Assembly (NCBI RefSeq): GCF_030150285.1
Contig: NZ_JASLGE010000054.1
Location: 1 to 64,000 of the forward strand
From: Pseudomonas sp.
GTDB taxonomy: Bacteria > Pseudomonadota > Gammaproteobacteria > Pseudomonadales > Pseudomonadaceae
Reading direction: 5' to 3'
Length of the DNA stretch: 64,000 nucleotides
A program made the translations under genes and the position numbers. Under the pieces are notes generated by a model that made no database searches, was not told the DNA's origin, and saw only the letters and a list, made by a program, of their open reading frames with translations. Shown in pieces: positions 1 to 7,983 of this stretch (position 1 is the stretch's first letter; each line of letters begins with the position of its first letter).

Positions 1-69
1 TCGTCTAGTGGCCTAGGACACCGCCCTTTCACGGCGGTAACAGGGGTTCGAGTCCCCTAGGGGACGCCA
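1..69 (+). tRNA. tRNA-Glu (TTC), 5' end cut by window edge
   Basis: The D-arm, anticodon arm, T-arm and encoded CCA (67-69) of a glutamate tRNA are visible. The anticodon stem CCGCC/GGCGG (21-25, 33-37) encloses a loop with TTC at 28-30. The last bases GGGGAC of the acceptor stem lack their 5' partner, which lies before position 1, so about seven bases are missing. Only the window edge truncates it. Confidence 0.95.
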
Positions 70-75
70 CGATTA

Positions 76-126
76 CCCGCTCTGCGGGATTTTTAAGGGT
101 CATTCAATTATTGAATGGCCCTTTTG
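76..126 (+). terminator. Two tandem rho-independent terminators after tRNA-Glu
   Basis: A short hairpin CCCGC/GCGGG (76-80, 84-88) is followed by TTTTT. Directly after it comes a longer hairpin whose arms CATTCAAT and ATTGAATG are flanked by AAGGG and CCCTT, followed by TTTT at 122-125. Together they should end the tRNA transcript. Confidence 0.85.
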
Positions 127-208
127 TTTGTCTGGCGTTTATAGGGCGAAAGCTACAAGCTTGCCCTCCCGCCCGCTTGCAGCTTGCAGCTATTGCCGGA
201 GACAGCCC

Positions 209-643
209 ATGACTTGGGATTTGGCGACACCGTTCATTATTGATCTGCAGGTGCAGGCCGACGACATTGACGGGTTTGGTCATGCCAATAACGCCGCCTA
301 CGTGGTCTGGCTGGAACGCTGTGCCTGGCGTCACTCACAGCGCCTGGGTCTGGACCTGGCCGAATACCGACGGCTGGACCGAGCCATGGCAGTGGCCCGT
401 CATGAAATCGATTACCTGGCCAGTGCTTATGAAGGCGATGAGCTGCAATTGGCGACCTGGATTGTCGATTGTGACCAGCGCTTGCGCATGACTCGGCATT
501 TTCAGCTGGTGCGCCCCAGCGACGGTCTGACGTTGTTGCGAGCGCAAACCAGTTTCGTGTGCATTGAGCTTTCCACGGGTAAAGCCAGGCGTTTGCCTCC
601 TGAGTTTCTTGAGGGGTATGGCCCGGCGATTGTGGCGCGCTGA
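209..643 (+). CDS. Acyl-CoA thioesterase, 4HBT hotdog family
   Basis: A 144-residue single-domain hotdog protein. Near its N-terminus it has the motif DGFGHANNAAYVVWLERC, the YbgC/4HBT-type D-x-x-G-H-x-N-N active-site loop. Members hydrolyse acyl-CoA thioesters in the cytoplasm; the substrate cannot be read from the sequence. I chose the ATG at 209 because GGAG (198-201) lies seven bases upstream and the hotdog fold begins there; the frame is open further upstream to 128 but that stretch has no family similarity. It stands alone between tRNA-Glu and dusC. Confidence 0.8.
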   Translation: MTWDLATPFIIDLQVQADDIDGFGHANNAAYVVWLERCAWRHSQRLGLDLAEYRRLDRAMAVARHEIDYLASAYEGDELQLATWIVDCDQRLRMTRHFQLVRPSDGLTLLRAQTSFVCIELSTGKARRLPPEFLEGYGPAIVAR

Positions 644-716
644 TCAAGGTTGATACTGGATATCGGATCGCCCGAGAACCCCGTAAACTGCCGCACGCTT
701 TTTATGAGAGTCACCC

Positions 717-1676
717 ATGCAAATTGCTTTGGCACCGATGGAAGGGTTGGTCGACAACATCCTGCGTGATGTACTGACCCGCACCGGCGGTATTGATTGG
801 TGCGTGACCGAGTTTATTCGGGTCACTGAACGGCTGCTAACGCCCGATTACATCCACAAACTGGCCCCGGAACTCAAGCAGGGTGCGAAAACCCGTGCCG
901 GAGTTCCGCTGCGCGTGCAGTTGCTGGGGTCTGACCCGGCGTGCCTGGCTGACAACGCGGCGCTGGCCTGCCAGTTGGGTTCACAGGTTATTGACTTCAA
1001 TTTTGGCTGCCCGGCCAAAACCGTCAATAAATCCCGGGGCGGGGCGGTGCTGCTTAAAGAGCCTGAATTGCTCCACGCGATCATGCTGCAAGTTCGGCGT
1101 ACAGTGCCGGCACATATTCCGGTCACCGCAAAAATGCGCTTGGGCTTCGACACGCCGGACAGTGCCAATGAATGTGCCATTGCTTTGGCCGAAGGCGGTG
1201 CCAGCCTGATTGTTGTGCATGCCAGGACCAAAATGGACGGCTACAAGCCGCCCGCGCATTGGGAGTACATCGCCCAGGTGCAAGACGTGGTCAAGGTGCC
1301 GGTGTTTGCAAACGGAGACATCTGGTCGGTTGAAGACTGGCGTCGATGCCGCGAAATCAGCGGTGCTGAACACATTATGTTGGGCCGCGGCCTGGTGTCG
1401 CGCCCTGATCTGGCTCGGCAAATTGCTGCAGCGCGTGCTGGCGAAGACGTGGTACCCATGACCTGGGCTGATATGCAGCCCATGATTCGCGACTTCTGGG
1501 CTCAAGCGCAAGCGCAGTTGACCCCCCGTTCGGCCCCCGGCCGGCTCAAGCAATGGTTGGCCATGCTGACCCGCAACTACCCGGAGGCAGTCTTGTTGTT
1601 CAATGCCATGCGCCGTGAAACCGACTGTGAAAAGGTCGGTCAGTTGGTAAATAACCCGCCCGAGGGTGCGCTCTGA
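717..1676 (+). CDS. dusC: tRNA-dihydrouridine(16) synthase DusC
   Basis: A 319-residue FMN-dependent TIM-barrel enzyme that reduces uridine to dihydrouridine in the tRNA D-loop. Visible Dus signatures are APMEGLVD at the N-terminus, the DFNFGCPAKTVNKSRGGAVLL segment with the catalytic Cys, and the FMN-phosphate region FANGDIW...GAEHIMLGRGLVSRP. The lack of the extra DusA or DusB segments and the APMEG start point to the DusC subgroup. The length fits the family. It is a monocistronic gene upstream of the heat-shock promoter of ibpA. Confidence 0.92.
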   Translation: MQIALAPMEGLVDNILRDVLTRTGGIDWCVTEFIRVTERLLTPDYIHKLAPELKQGAKTRAGVPLRVQLLGSDPACLADNAALACQLGSQVIDFNFGCPAKTVNKSRGGAVLLKEPELLHAIMLQVRRTVPAHIPVTAKMRLGFDTPDSANECAIALAEGGASLIVVHARTKMDGYKPPAHWEYIAQVQDVVKVPVFANGDIWSVEDWRRCREISGAEHIMLGRGLVSRPDLARQIAAARAGEDVVPMTWADMQPMIRDFWAQAQAQLTPRSAPGRLKQWLAMLTRNYPEAVLLFNAMRRETDCEKVGQLVNNPPEGAL

Positions 1677-1703
1677 TAGTCACGAAAAAATTTTATAAAG
1701 CAC

Positions 1704-1731
1704 CTTGAAAGAGGATGGCCGATCCCTATCT
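1704..1731 (+). promoter_or_regulatory. Sigma-32 heat-shock promoter of ibpA
   Basis: CTTGAAA at 1704-1710 matches the sigma-32 -35 element. After 13 bases comes CCCTATCT (1724-1731), close to the CCCCATNT -10 element. The expected start would be near 1737, giving a leader of about 60 nt that contains the ROSE-like structure. Inference from consensus only. Confidence 0.7.
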
Positions 1732-1743
1732 AGGGGGTAAGCG

Positions 1744-1797
1744 ATGCCAAGACCGGGTCGCAGAAACACAATCTCGCTGAAATCAGGAGGCACAATG
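1744..1797 (+). promoter_or_regulatory. ROSE-like RNA thermometer in the ibpA leader
   Basis: The signature TCGCT (1774-1778) can fold over a GAAATC loop onto AGGA (1785-1788) of the Shine-Dalgarno AGGAGG. This reproduces the UYGCU/AGGA pairing with the unpaired or syn G that defines ROSE elements. A small upstream hairpin, GAC/GTC around 1751-1759, precedes it. Short ROSE-like thermometers before ibpA are described in Pseudomonas. At high temperature the helix melts and frees the ribosome site. Confidence 0.72.
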
Positions 1798-2250
1798 ATG
1801 AACAACGCACCTTCCATGGCGCCACTGTTCCGTAATTCTGTCGGCTTTGACCGTTTTAGTGATTTGTTTGAATCCGCATTACGCAACGATGCAAGCGGCG
1901 GCTTTCCACCCTATAACGTTGAGAAACGGGGTGAAGACAACTACCGGATCGTAGTGGCAGCGGCAGGTTTCCAGCAGGATGATCTGGACCTGCAAGTTGA
2001 AAATGGCGTGTTAAGCGTTAGCGGCAGCAAACGTGAAAGCACCCAAGAAGAAAGCGTCACCTTTTTGCATCAGGGAATTGCGCAACGGGCATTCAAATTG
2101 TCCTTCCGGCTCGATGATCACATCGAGATCCAAGGCGCAAACCTCAGCAATGGCTTGTTGAGCATAGACCTGCAGCGGGTCGTGCCCGAAGAAGCTAAAC
2201 CCAGACGCATCCCTATTAATGGGGATCACCAACCTGCCCTGAAGAACTGA
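1798..2250 (+). CDS. ibpA: Small heat-shock protein IbpA (Hsp20)
   Basis: A 150-residue alpha-crystallin-domain chaperone that holds unfolded proteins for DnaK/ClpB. The N-terminal segment APLFRNSVGFDRF, the core PYNVEKRGEDNYRIVVAAAG and the C-terminal RRIPING (an I-x-I-type anchor) are typical of Pseudomonas IbpA. Two ATGs stand in tandem (1795, 1798). I prefer 1798, because the AGGAGG at 1785-1790 is then seven bases away and the N-terminus aligns without an extra Met. It is governed by the sigma-32 promoter and ROSE thermometer just upstream and followed by a strong terminator. Confidence 0.93.
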   Translation: MNNAPSMAPLFRNSVGFDRFSDLFESALRNDASGGFPPYNVEKRGEDNYRIVVAAAGFQQDDLDLQVENGVLSVSGSKRESTQEESVTFLHQGIAQRAFKLSFRLDDHIEIQGANLSNGLLSIDLQRVVPEEAKPRRIPINGDHQPALKN

Positions 2251-2271
2251 CTTCGGGCAGGGCTCAGGCAG

Positions 2272-2305
2272 CGGCCCCGCCAGTGCGGCGGGGCGCTTCT
2301 TTCTT
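2272..2305 (+). terminator. Rho-independent terminator of ibpA
   Basis: A perfect stem GCCCCGCC (2274-2281)/GGCGGGGC (2287-2294) is followed by the T-rich CTTCTTTCTT. The 126 bases after it, up to the end of pbpG, hold no gene that I can see. Confidence 0.85.
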
Positions 2306-2430
2306 GCTGGTGAAGGGCTAAAGGCTTGAATGGCTCAAGGCCCATATGAAAAACCTTCCGTCTTTTGTTAGTCGTACGCAGGCATTTGCTCTCGACACTC
2401 TCCAGGGGGCAAGTGCCTGCTTTTTCCTGT

Positions 2431-3372
2431 CTATTGCGCTGGCGCGTGATGTGCAGGTGCCTGACGGGCCTTAAGGTTCTTATCGGCCTTGTAGCGCAAG
2501 GCGACGTCCGGAACACTGCCGCTTTTTCCTGTTTCGACCCAGTTGCGGATACGGCTGGCATCGGCAAAATGCGTGTATTTGCCAAAGGCATCCAGGATCA
2601 CCAGCGACACCGGGCGATTACCCATTTCTGTCACCAGCACCAAGCAATGCCCCGCTTGGTTGGTAAAGCCGGTTTTGGTCAGTTTAATCGTCCACTTTTC
2701 TTTATTGACCAAGTGGTCGGTGTTGCGAAAGCCCAGCGTGTAGTTGGGTTTACGGAACGCGACGGTTTTTTCCTTGGTGGTGCTCAATTGGCTGAGCATC
2801 GGGTAATTGCGCGCCGCAGCCAGTAACTTGCTCAGGTCGCGGGCGGTCGACACGTTGTGAGTCGACAGGCCAGTGGGCTCAACATAATGGGTGTTCATCA
2901 TGCCCAGGCTCTTGGCTTTGGCATTCATGGCCGCGATAAAGGCTACATAACCTCCCGGGTAATGATGCGCGAGGCTGGCAGCCGCCCGATTTTCCGACGA
3001 CATCAGGGTGATCAGCATCATTTCGTGCCGCGACAGTTCACTGCCGAGTTTGACGCGCGAGAACACGCCTTTCATTTCCGGGGTGTTGCTGATGTCGACC
3101 GAGATGAACTCATCCATGGGCTGCTTGGCATCCAGCACCACCATAGCGGTCATCAGCTTGGTGACTGATGCAATGGGCACAACTACGTCAGGGTTGCTGG
3201 CATAAATGATTTTGTTGGTTTTCAGGTCAATCAACATCGCGCTCCCCGACGCGATATGCAGCTGTGACGTATCCCGCGGGGTCGCGGTGCTCTCGGTCGC
3301 TGCGGCAAGTGAAGGGGCGGTGGTGCCTGTGAGAACTAAAAACAGGCTCAAAATGGACAGATGTTTTTTCAC
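2431..3372 (-). CDS. pbpG: D-alanyl-D-alanine endopeptidase PbpG (PBP7)
   Basis: A 313-residue periplasmic low-molecular-weight penicillin-binding protein that cleaves DD-crosslinks in murein. An N-terminal signal peptide of about 24 residues ends near SLAAA. The three serine-transferase motifs are in order: SVTK with nucleophile Ser69 and Lys72, SEN at 126-128, and KTG at 233-235. The protein ends in an Ala/Pro/His-rich tail. The length matches PBP7/8 of E. coli. It lies convergent to ibpA. About 330 bases upstream (3373-3701) contain no gene. Confidence 0.93.
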   Translation of the reverse strand: MKKHLSILSLFLVLTGTTAPSLAAATESTATPRDTSQLHIASGSAMLIDLKTNKIIYASNPDVVVPIASVTKLMTAMVVLDAKQPMDEFISVDISNTPEMKGVFSRVKLGSELSRHEMMLITLMSSENRAAASLAHHYPGGYVAFIAAMNAKAKSLGMMNTHYVEPTGLSTHNVSTARDLSKLLAAARNYPMLSQLSTTKEKTVAFRKPNYTLGFRNTDHLVNKEKWTIKLTKTGFTNQAGHCLVLVTEMGNRPVSLVILDAFGKYTHFADASRIRNWVETGKSGSVPDVALRYKADKNLKARQAPAHHAPAQ

Positions 3373-3701
3373 GCAAAATGACTCGAAAAAGGCCAGGAAA
3401 TACCGAGCGAAACGGTGCTGTTACACATTACGTTACATTTTCCAAGTATGGATCAAATGTCCTTGAAATGCCTGATTTCGAAGCATTTTTTGCGATTAAA
3501 TCCACGGTTTAAGTCTTTTCAAAGGTACAGAAACGCGCCGTGTCTTCAGTCAGCCGGCGGAGTAGAGCGGCGTGCGTCTTCAAGTCTTGCAGATCAAGGC
3601 TGTATGCAGCCTGAACAGGCTGGTGGGGCAGTGCAGGGAGGAGAGGGGAGGCGCTGGTACGCTCAGCAGGGTAAGTTCTGGTGGGCGTACCGGGTATTTT
3701 C
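3373..3701. other. Gene-free stretch between pbpG and the XRE regulator
   Basis: This 329-base stretch holds the pbpG promoter region on its left and the 3' flank of the XRE regulator on its right. Short open frames on the plus strand have no plausible start context or family similarity. I see no RNA gene or clear hairpin here. Confidence 0.5.
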
Positions 3702-3917
3702 TTAGGCAGTTACTTCAGGGTGGTAATGCAGCAAATCGCCCGGTTGGCAGTCCAGCGCTTTGCAGATGGCCTCTAAGGTGGCGAGTCGCAAGCCCTTCAC
3801 TTTGCCTTGTTTAAGCAGTGACAAATTCTGCTCTGTAATGCCTATGGTCTGTGCAAGGTCCTTGGATTTAACCTTACGTTTGGCCAGCATCACATCGAGT
3901 CTGATATCTATCGGCAT
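3702..3917 (-). CDS. XRE-family (YozG-like) transcriptional regulator
   Basis: A 71-residue protein that is essentially one Cro/C1 helix-turn-helix: KSKDLAQTIGITEQNLSLLKQGK forms helices 2-3. The tail LEAICKALDCQPGDLLHY is the usual XRE C-terminal helix. It follows the DUF2975 gene with only nine bases between them, so the two are one operon. This XRE/DUF2975 pairing recurs in bacteria. It probably controls its own operon, perhaps through the CGATAACT repeats upstream. Confidence 0.85.
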   Translation of the reverse strand: MPIDIRLDVMLAKRKVKSKDLAQTIGITEQNLSLLKQGKVKGLRLATLEAICKALDCQPGDLLHYHPEVTA

Positions 3918-3926
3918 GTTAGTCCC

Positions 3927-4478
3927 TTAAACAAATTGCTGATTTTCACGTGCCATTGAGCAAGCGTTGTGCAGGCTGCGGGCGACAATCATGACAGAGG
4001 CAGCAAGAAACAGTGCAACAAGTTGTGAAGGTTCAAAGCTGAGTGTCAGCATCTTTTGTCCTACGGGTCCAAGCACGGTGATCCACACGCTCATCACAGG
4101 CGTCAGCACCACTGTTGCGGCCACCCAGTAACACACACTGGTACCGACTTGCCCCAACAGTTCAGCGGAGGTTGGCGAAAAGTAATCGCTTTTGCCATAG
4201 GCCTGGAACAGCCCGCGCAAGGCCCATAGCCCTTTTGCCAAAATCAATAAAGGAATACTGGAGATAACTGCGCCGCCTGTGGTCTGCCACCAGGTCAACT
4301 GTGAGATATCGGCGTTAAGGGTTTGTGTGAGGGTGCTTAGGCTGAACCCTCCGATATAGGTCGCGATTTGGTGGGGGAAAACCCAATAGGCGATGTTGAT
4401 GGCCAGCATGCCGACGATCAAGGCTGTTGTGGCGTGGGCCAAGAGTCGGCTGTGGTTGGCCAGGCGATCTGTTTGCAT
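3927..4478 (-). CDS. DUF2975 integral membrane protein
   Basis: A 183-residue protein with about four predicted membrane segments: near residues 12-30, a stretch beginning AVISSIPLLILAKGLW, one around YWVAATVVLTPVMSVW, and one near VALFLAASVMIVARSL. The pattern and the adjacent XRE regulator identify the DUF2975 family, whose function is unknown. I chose the ATG at 4478 because AAGGA lies about seven bases upstream; the open frame extends to 4634 but that part has no SD or membrane character. Confidence 0.8.
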   Translation of the reverse strand: MQTDRLANHSRLLAHATTALIVGMLAINIAYWVFPHQIATYIGGFSLSTLTQTLNADISQLTWWQTTGGAVISSIPLLILAKGLWALRGLFQAYGKSDYFSPTSAELLGQVGTSVCYWVAATVVLTPVMSVWITVLGPVGQKMLTLSFEPSQLVALFLAASVMIVARSLHNACSMARENQQFV

Positions 4479-4557
4479 TGAACAATCCTTCTGTGTGGGC
4501 CCTGAGGGCGTGCGTGTGAGTACAAGGTGTTCACTTTGTACGGGAATGATCTTATTT

Positions 4558-4586
4558 CGATAACTAATGATTGTAAAACGATAACT
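4558..4586. promoter_or_regulatory. CGATAACT direct repeat, candidate XRE operator
   Basis: Two identical CGATAACT copies (4558-4565 and 4579-4586) are spaced 21 bp start to start, two DNA turns. They lie about 80-110 bp upstream of the DUF2975 start. This would suit a dimeric helix-turn-helix protein such as the XRE regulator of the same operon. Inference only. Confidence 0.4.
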
Positions 4587-4703
4587 TTGTAACCGAATAC
4601 ATACCCTCGGCTGATGAATGCTCGGTGTCCTCACTCAGTTCGCGTACGGTCAGCCCGGTCATAGGTGTAAAATATGCCCCCTCGAAAATAACGGGCCCGC
4701 TCG

Positions 4704-5645
4704 ATGAACCCTGAAGCACTGTCGATACTTAATCGCCACCTACTGACCGCGCTGCGCAACGCGCCCGCTGAAACCCGGCGTCTGTTTCACGGCCGAGGGC
4801 GTTGCTGGCCAGGGTTGGAGCAACTGACGGTGGACTGGCTGCAGGGCGTTGTACTGGTGGCGTTGTTCAAAGAGCCCGAACCTGCGCAACTCGCGGCTTT
4901 GAACGGGCTGCTGATGGCGATCGCCCGCTCAGTAGAATGGCAAGCCAGTGGTGCCCACACGCTGGTGCTGCAACACCGCTACACCCTGCAAAGTGACACC
5001 GACTGGCCGGTAGGCGAAGTGATCGATGAGTGGACGCTGACCGAAGGCGGCTTGCGCTATCGCGTTGACTTGGGGCGCAAGCAAAACAACGGCTTGTTTC
5101 TCGATATGCGCTTTGGCCGTGACTGGGTAAAGGGCAATGCCGAAGGCAAACGCGTGCTTAACTTGTTTGCCTACACCTGCGGCTTTTCGGTTGCAGCGAT
5201 TGAAGGCGGTGCTGAGCATGTCGTGAACCTCGACATGTCTCGTGCAGCGCTAAGTCGCGGTCGTGACAATCACCGGCTCAATGGCCATGACCTGAGCAAG
5301 GTCAGTTTTCTAGGCCATGAGTTGTTCAAGTCGTGGGGCAAAGTCAAAAGCATGGGCCCCTATGATTTGGTCATTATCGACCCGCCGTCCTTCCAGAAAG
5401 GCAGTTTTCTGCTGACCAAAGATTACCAGCGCGTGGTGCGGCGCATGCCGGAGTTGCTGACGGCCGACGGTACGGTGCTGGCCTGCATGAACGACCCGTC
5501 GCTGGGGGCGGACTTTTTGATCGACGGATTCACTCGTGATGCGCCCAGCCTGCAGTTCGTTCAGCGGCTGGACAACCCCCCCGAGTTCCCAGATGCCGAC
5601 GCGCAGTGTGGCTTGAAGGCGCTGGTGTTTAAGCAGGGTGGCTGA
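4704..5645 (+). CDS. Class I SAM-dependent methyltransferase (RlmI-like C-terminal type)
   Basis: A 313-residue protein. Its C-terminal two thirds carry the RlmI/YccW-type Rossmann methyltransferase: RVLNLFAYTCGFSVAAIEGG (SAM motif I), VVNLDMS (motif II) and VIIDPPSFQKGSF (motif IV, DPPSF). The N-terminal 100 residues are less conserved and lack a clear PUA domain. The probable target is RNA, but the base cannot be inferred. It reads away from the DUF2975 operon; the roughly 225-bp divergent region between them contains the CGATAACT repeats. Confidence 0.8.
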   Translation: MNPEALSILNRHLLTALRNAPAETRRLFHGRGRCWPGLEQLTVDWLQGVVLVALFKEPEPAQLAALNGLLMAIARSVEWQASGAHTLVLQHRYTLQSDTDWPVGEVIDEWTLTEGGLRYRVDLGRKQNNGLFLDMRFGRDWVKGNAEGKRVLNLFAYTCGFSVAAIEGGAEHVVNLDMSRAALSRGRDNHRLNGHDLSKVSFLGHELFKSWGKVKSMGPYDLVIIDPPSFQKGSFLLTKDYQRVVRRMPELLTADGTVLACMNDPSLGADFLIDGFTRDAPSLQFVQRLDNPPEFPDADAQCGLKALVFKQGG

Positions 5646-5766
5646 CAGGCAGGTACAAAAAGGTTCATCACGGATTACCGGGAAAGACACTCTTGACCTT
5701 CATAACCAAGCATTCGCTTTAAGTTAAAGAGACCGTCATCAACGATGGGTTAGCGGACAGCAGGTT

Positions 5767-5852
5767 CTGATGGACACGATCTATCAGGCATAGAACGCCG
5801 GTTGGTTGGATATGTTTGTTCGCATGAACATCATCAACTAAATCGGCGTTCT
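5767..5852. other. Structured intergenic hairpins, possible small RNA or terminator
   Basis: A first hairpin pairs CTGATGG with CTATCAG (5767-5788). A second, larger one pairs AGAACGCCG (5792-5800) with CGGCGTTCT (5844-5852) and contains a nested perfect hairpin TGTTC-GCAT-GAACA (5815-5828), followed by TTGTTTAT. It lies between two convergent genes, 120-200 bases past the methyltransferase stop. It may be a complex terminator or a processed 3' RNA. Confidence 0.4.
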
Positions 5853-5886
5853 TGTTTATAGGCTTCCCGTGATTGCGCGATGAACC

Positions 5887-5912
5887 AAAAAAAAGCCCGC
5901 GGGGGGGCGGGC
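5887..5912 (-). terminator. Rho-independent terminator of the Dps-like gene
   Basis: Read on the minus strand, the stem GCCCGC/GCGGGC (5907-5912, 5895-5900) closes a C-rich loop and is followed by eight T. It sits about 110 bases past the stop of the Dps-like gene. Confidence 0.85.
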
Positions 5913-6023
5913 CAAGGGTTCATTGAATGAGCGCAGTGACTATAGCGCCCGGTACAGCTTGGCAATATGAAACAAATGTTACCTTCAGCGCCGGCGTGAC
6001 CCTGATCACACCGGCGTTTGTGC

Positions 6024-6542
6024 TTACTTGGTGCGCGACGATTCAAACAGGAACCATACGCGGCGCTCGGCCTCGTCGATCCAGTTTTCCAGCAGGCTGG
6101 TGGTGGCGACGTCTCCGAGTTCGGAGCACATGCCGTGGGTCTCGCGCATAAAGGCGGCCAACTGAATGTTGTCTTCGCGCAATTCAGCCAGCATGTCTTC
6201 CGGCGTGACAAAGTCAGCGTCGTTGTCTTTCAGGCGCTGGAGTCGCTTGATATGACCGATGGAGCGCAGCGTTGTGCGTCCCAGTTTGCGCACACGTTCG
6301 GCAATGGCGTCAGTGGTGGCATAAATCTGGTCGGCCTGCTCGTCCAGCAGCAGGTGGAAGTCGCGGAAATGCGGGCCCGACATGTGCCAGTGGAAGTTCT
6401 TGGTCTTCAGGTAAATGGCAAAGGTGTCGGCGAGCAGTGCGTTCACTTCTGCTGCAATGTTGATGCAGTTTTCTTCGCTCAGCGCCGAAGGTGTCCGCAG
6501 ATCGGCCTTTCTGCTTTCCTTGGCGGATTTCAGGTCTTTCAT
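6024..6542 (-). CDS. Dps-family DNA-protecting ferritin
   Basis: A 172-residue four-helix-bundle protein of the Dps family. It stores iron as a dodecamer and shields DNA in stationary phase. The intersubunit ferroxidase motif is visible in NFHWHMSGPHFRDFHLLLDE (His, Asp and Glu ligands), and a Lys-rich N-terminus (MKDLKSAKESRK) could contact DNA. The ATG at 6542 is preferred because GAGGA lies just upstream. The gene is divergent from azlC, with about 195 bp between them, and is likely stress controlled, although I see no clear OxyR site. Confidence 0.88.
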   Translation of the reverse strand: MKDLKSAKESRKADLRTPSALSEENCINIAAEVNALLADTFAIYLKTKNFHWHMSGPHFRDFHLLLDEQADQIYATTDAIAERVRKLGRTTLRSIGHIKRLQRLKDNDADFVTPEDMLAELREDNIQLAAFMRETHGMCSELGDVATTSLLENWIDEAERRVWFLFESSRTK

Positions 6543-6737
6543 GGGGGTTCCTCGTGAAGGCTGTGGGAGGTGTGCAGTAACGGGCTGACTAAAGACTACG
6601 ATTTGTCGTTCGTCAAACCCTCTGCCCGCTCTGATGAAGCGGTTAAATAGTCCGACCGGGTAAAGAGCAAGATCGTTCAATACTTTTCCCGTTCAAGCTG
6701 CGACCCTTCGGCTCTGCACATTTTCAGGATGTTATCG

Positions 6738-7433
6738 ATGCCTTCTACGCTTCCTCGCGTCGCGTTCATTCGCGGTGCGATTGCTTGCCTTCCGTTGACA
6801 TTGGCCTGCGCGCCTTGGGGCTTGCTGGCAGGCTCCACGGCTATTGATGCACAACTGTCGCCGGCCCAAAGCCAGGGTTTGTCGCTGTTTGTCTTTGCCG
6901 GGGCAGCTCAGTTAGTGGCCATTGGGATGATCAAGGGCGGGGCCGGGGCGATTTCTATCTTGCTGACGACCTTGCTGCTGACCTCGCAGCACCTGCTGTA
7001 TGCGATGCATTTGCGCCCGATGGTGGCACCGCTGCCCGCCAGATGGCGCTTTGGCCTGGGCTTCTTGTTGACCGATGAGTTTTTTGCGCTGGTCAGCCCG
7101 ATGGACCGACAAACCTTCAATCGCTGGTATGCATTGGGTGTCGGGCTGTGCATGTATGTGGGCTGGAACCTGTTTACGTGCTTGGGGATCGTGGTGGGCC
7201 AGAGTATCCCTGGGCTTGATCAGTTGGGGCTCGAGTTCTCGATTGCGGCGACCTTTATCGCACTGATCACACCGGTGGTACGGTCCCTTCCAAGCGTCGT
7301 GTGCGTGGCGGTCTCACTGTTTGCGGTGGTGCTGTTCAGCTACTGGAGATGGGAGTCTGCGATTGTTTTGGCGGGGCTGGCAGGCATGGCTGCCGGGTAT
7401 GTGTGTAAGCGACTGGGTGTGTACTTCTCATGA
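6738..7433 (+). CDS. azlC: AzlC-type branched-chain amino acid exporter, large subunit
   Basis: A 231-residue inner-membrane protein with about six hydrophobic segments. The family region runs FIRGAIACLPLTLACAPWG at the N-terminus, then FVFAGAAQLVAIGMIKGGAG and LLLTSQHLLYAMHLRP. AzlC pairs with AzlD to export branched-chain or related amino acids. I prefer the ATG at 6738 (AGGA at 6726-6729, eight bases away) over 6729, which overlaps the Shine-Dalgarno sequence. The stop overlaps the azlD start by four bases (ATGA), so the two are translationally coupled. Confidence 0.88.
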   Translation: MPSTLPRVAFIRGAIACLPLTLACAPWGLLAGSTAIDAQLSPAQSQGLSLFVFAGAAQLVAIGMIKGGAGAISILLTTLLLTSQHLLYAMHLRPMVAPLPARWRFGLGFLLTDEFFALVSPMDRQTFNRWYALGVGLCMYVGWNLFTCLGIVVGQSIPGLDQLGLEFSIAATFIALITPVVRSLPSVVCVAVSLFAVVLFSYWRWESAIVLAGLAGMAAGYVCKRLGVYFS

Positions 7434-7741
7434 TCTGGCTGATTATTGCGGCAATGACCCTGATTCTGTTCTTCAACCGCTACCTGTTTCTGGAGCCTCG
7501 GTTGCCGATTCGCTTGAACCGGGGGGTCAAGGAGTTTTTGGGGTTTGCAGTGCCGGGGATGCTGACGGCTATTTGCGGGCCCATCATTTTTATCAAGGAT
7601 CACACGCTCGATGTGAGCCTGACAAACCCTTACTTGCTGGCCGGGTTGTGCGCGATAGGGCTAATGGCCTGGAGTCGCAATGTTTTGCTCAGTGTTGTGT
7701 CCAGTGTGACGCTGTTTTATCTGTTTCGCGCGTGGCTGTAA
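7430..7741 (+). CDS. azlD: AzlD-type exporter, small subunit
   Basis: A 103-residue membrane protein with three to four hydrophobic helices. The AzlD signature includes an N-terminal helix followed by FNRYLFLEPR and FLGFAVPGMLTAICGPI. It begins in a 4-bp ATGA overlap with azlC and completes the two-component exporter. Its last 53 bases overlap the antisense small gene at 7689-7883. Confidence 0.85.
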   Translation: MIWLIIAAMTLILFFNRYLFLEPRLPIRLNRGVKEFLGFAVPGMLTAICGPIIFIKDHTLDVSLTNPYLLAGLCAIGLMAWSRNVLLSVVSSVTLFYLFRAWL

Positions 7742-7883
7742 CCTGAGCATCGGCCCGCGAAGTAAAGGGGCCGCTGACCGCAACGCCGTCACTGACCACG
7801 TACCAGCACGCCAACAGGCCGTCGGCGCGAAGCCGGGCGGGAACAGCGCTGCCTACAACTGACATGACATGAAGTTTGGGCAT
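7689..7883 (-). CDS. Conserved small protein of unknown function
   Basis: A 64-residue soluble protein beginning MPKLHVMSVVGSAVPARLRA. It resembles uncharacterised small Pseudomonas proteins with a core of ACWYVVSDGVAVSGPF. A strong GGAGG lies five bases before the ATG, which argues for real translation. Its 3' end runs antisense through the last codons of azlD. I assign no function. Confidence 0.65.
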   Translation of the reverse strand: MPKLHVMSVVGSAVPARLRADGLLACWYVVSDGVAVSGPFTSRADAQVTATRETDKTASHWTQH

Positions 7884-7983
7884 ATGAACCTCCGTAAGAA
7901 TGAGGTCATTTTACGGGGGCGCTCGCTGCACAAAATAATCATTGTGGCTAATAGTCGCCATCACTGCCGATAGGGTAGGTGCG

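Noticed and set aside
128..208. N-terminal extension of the thioesterase
   Set aside because: It overlaps the tRNA terminator and Cys/Arg-rich sequence without family similarity; the ATG at 209 has a proper ribosome site.
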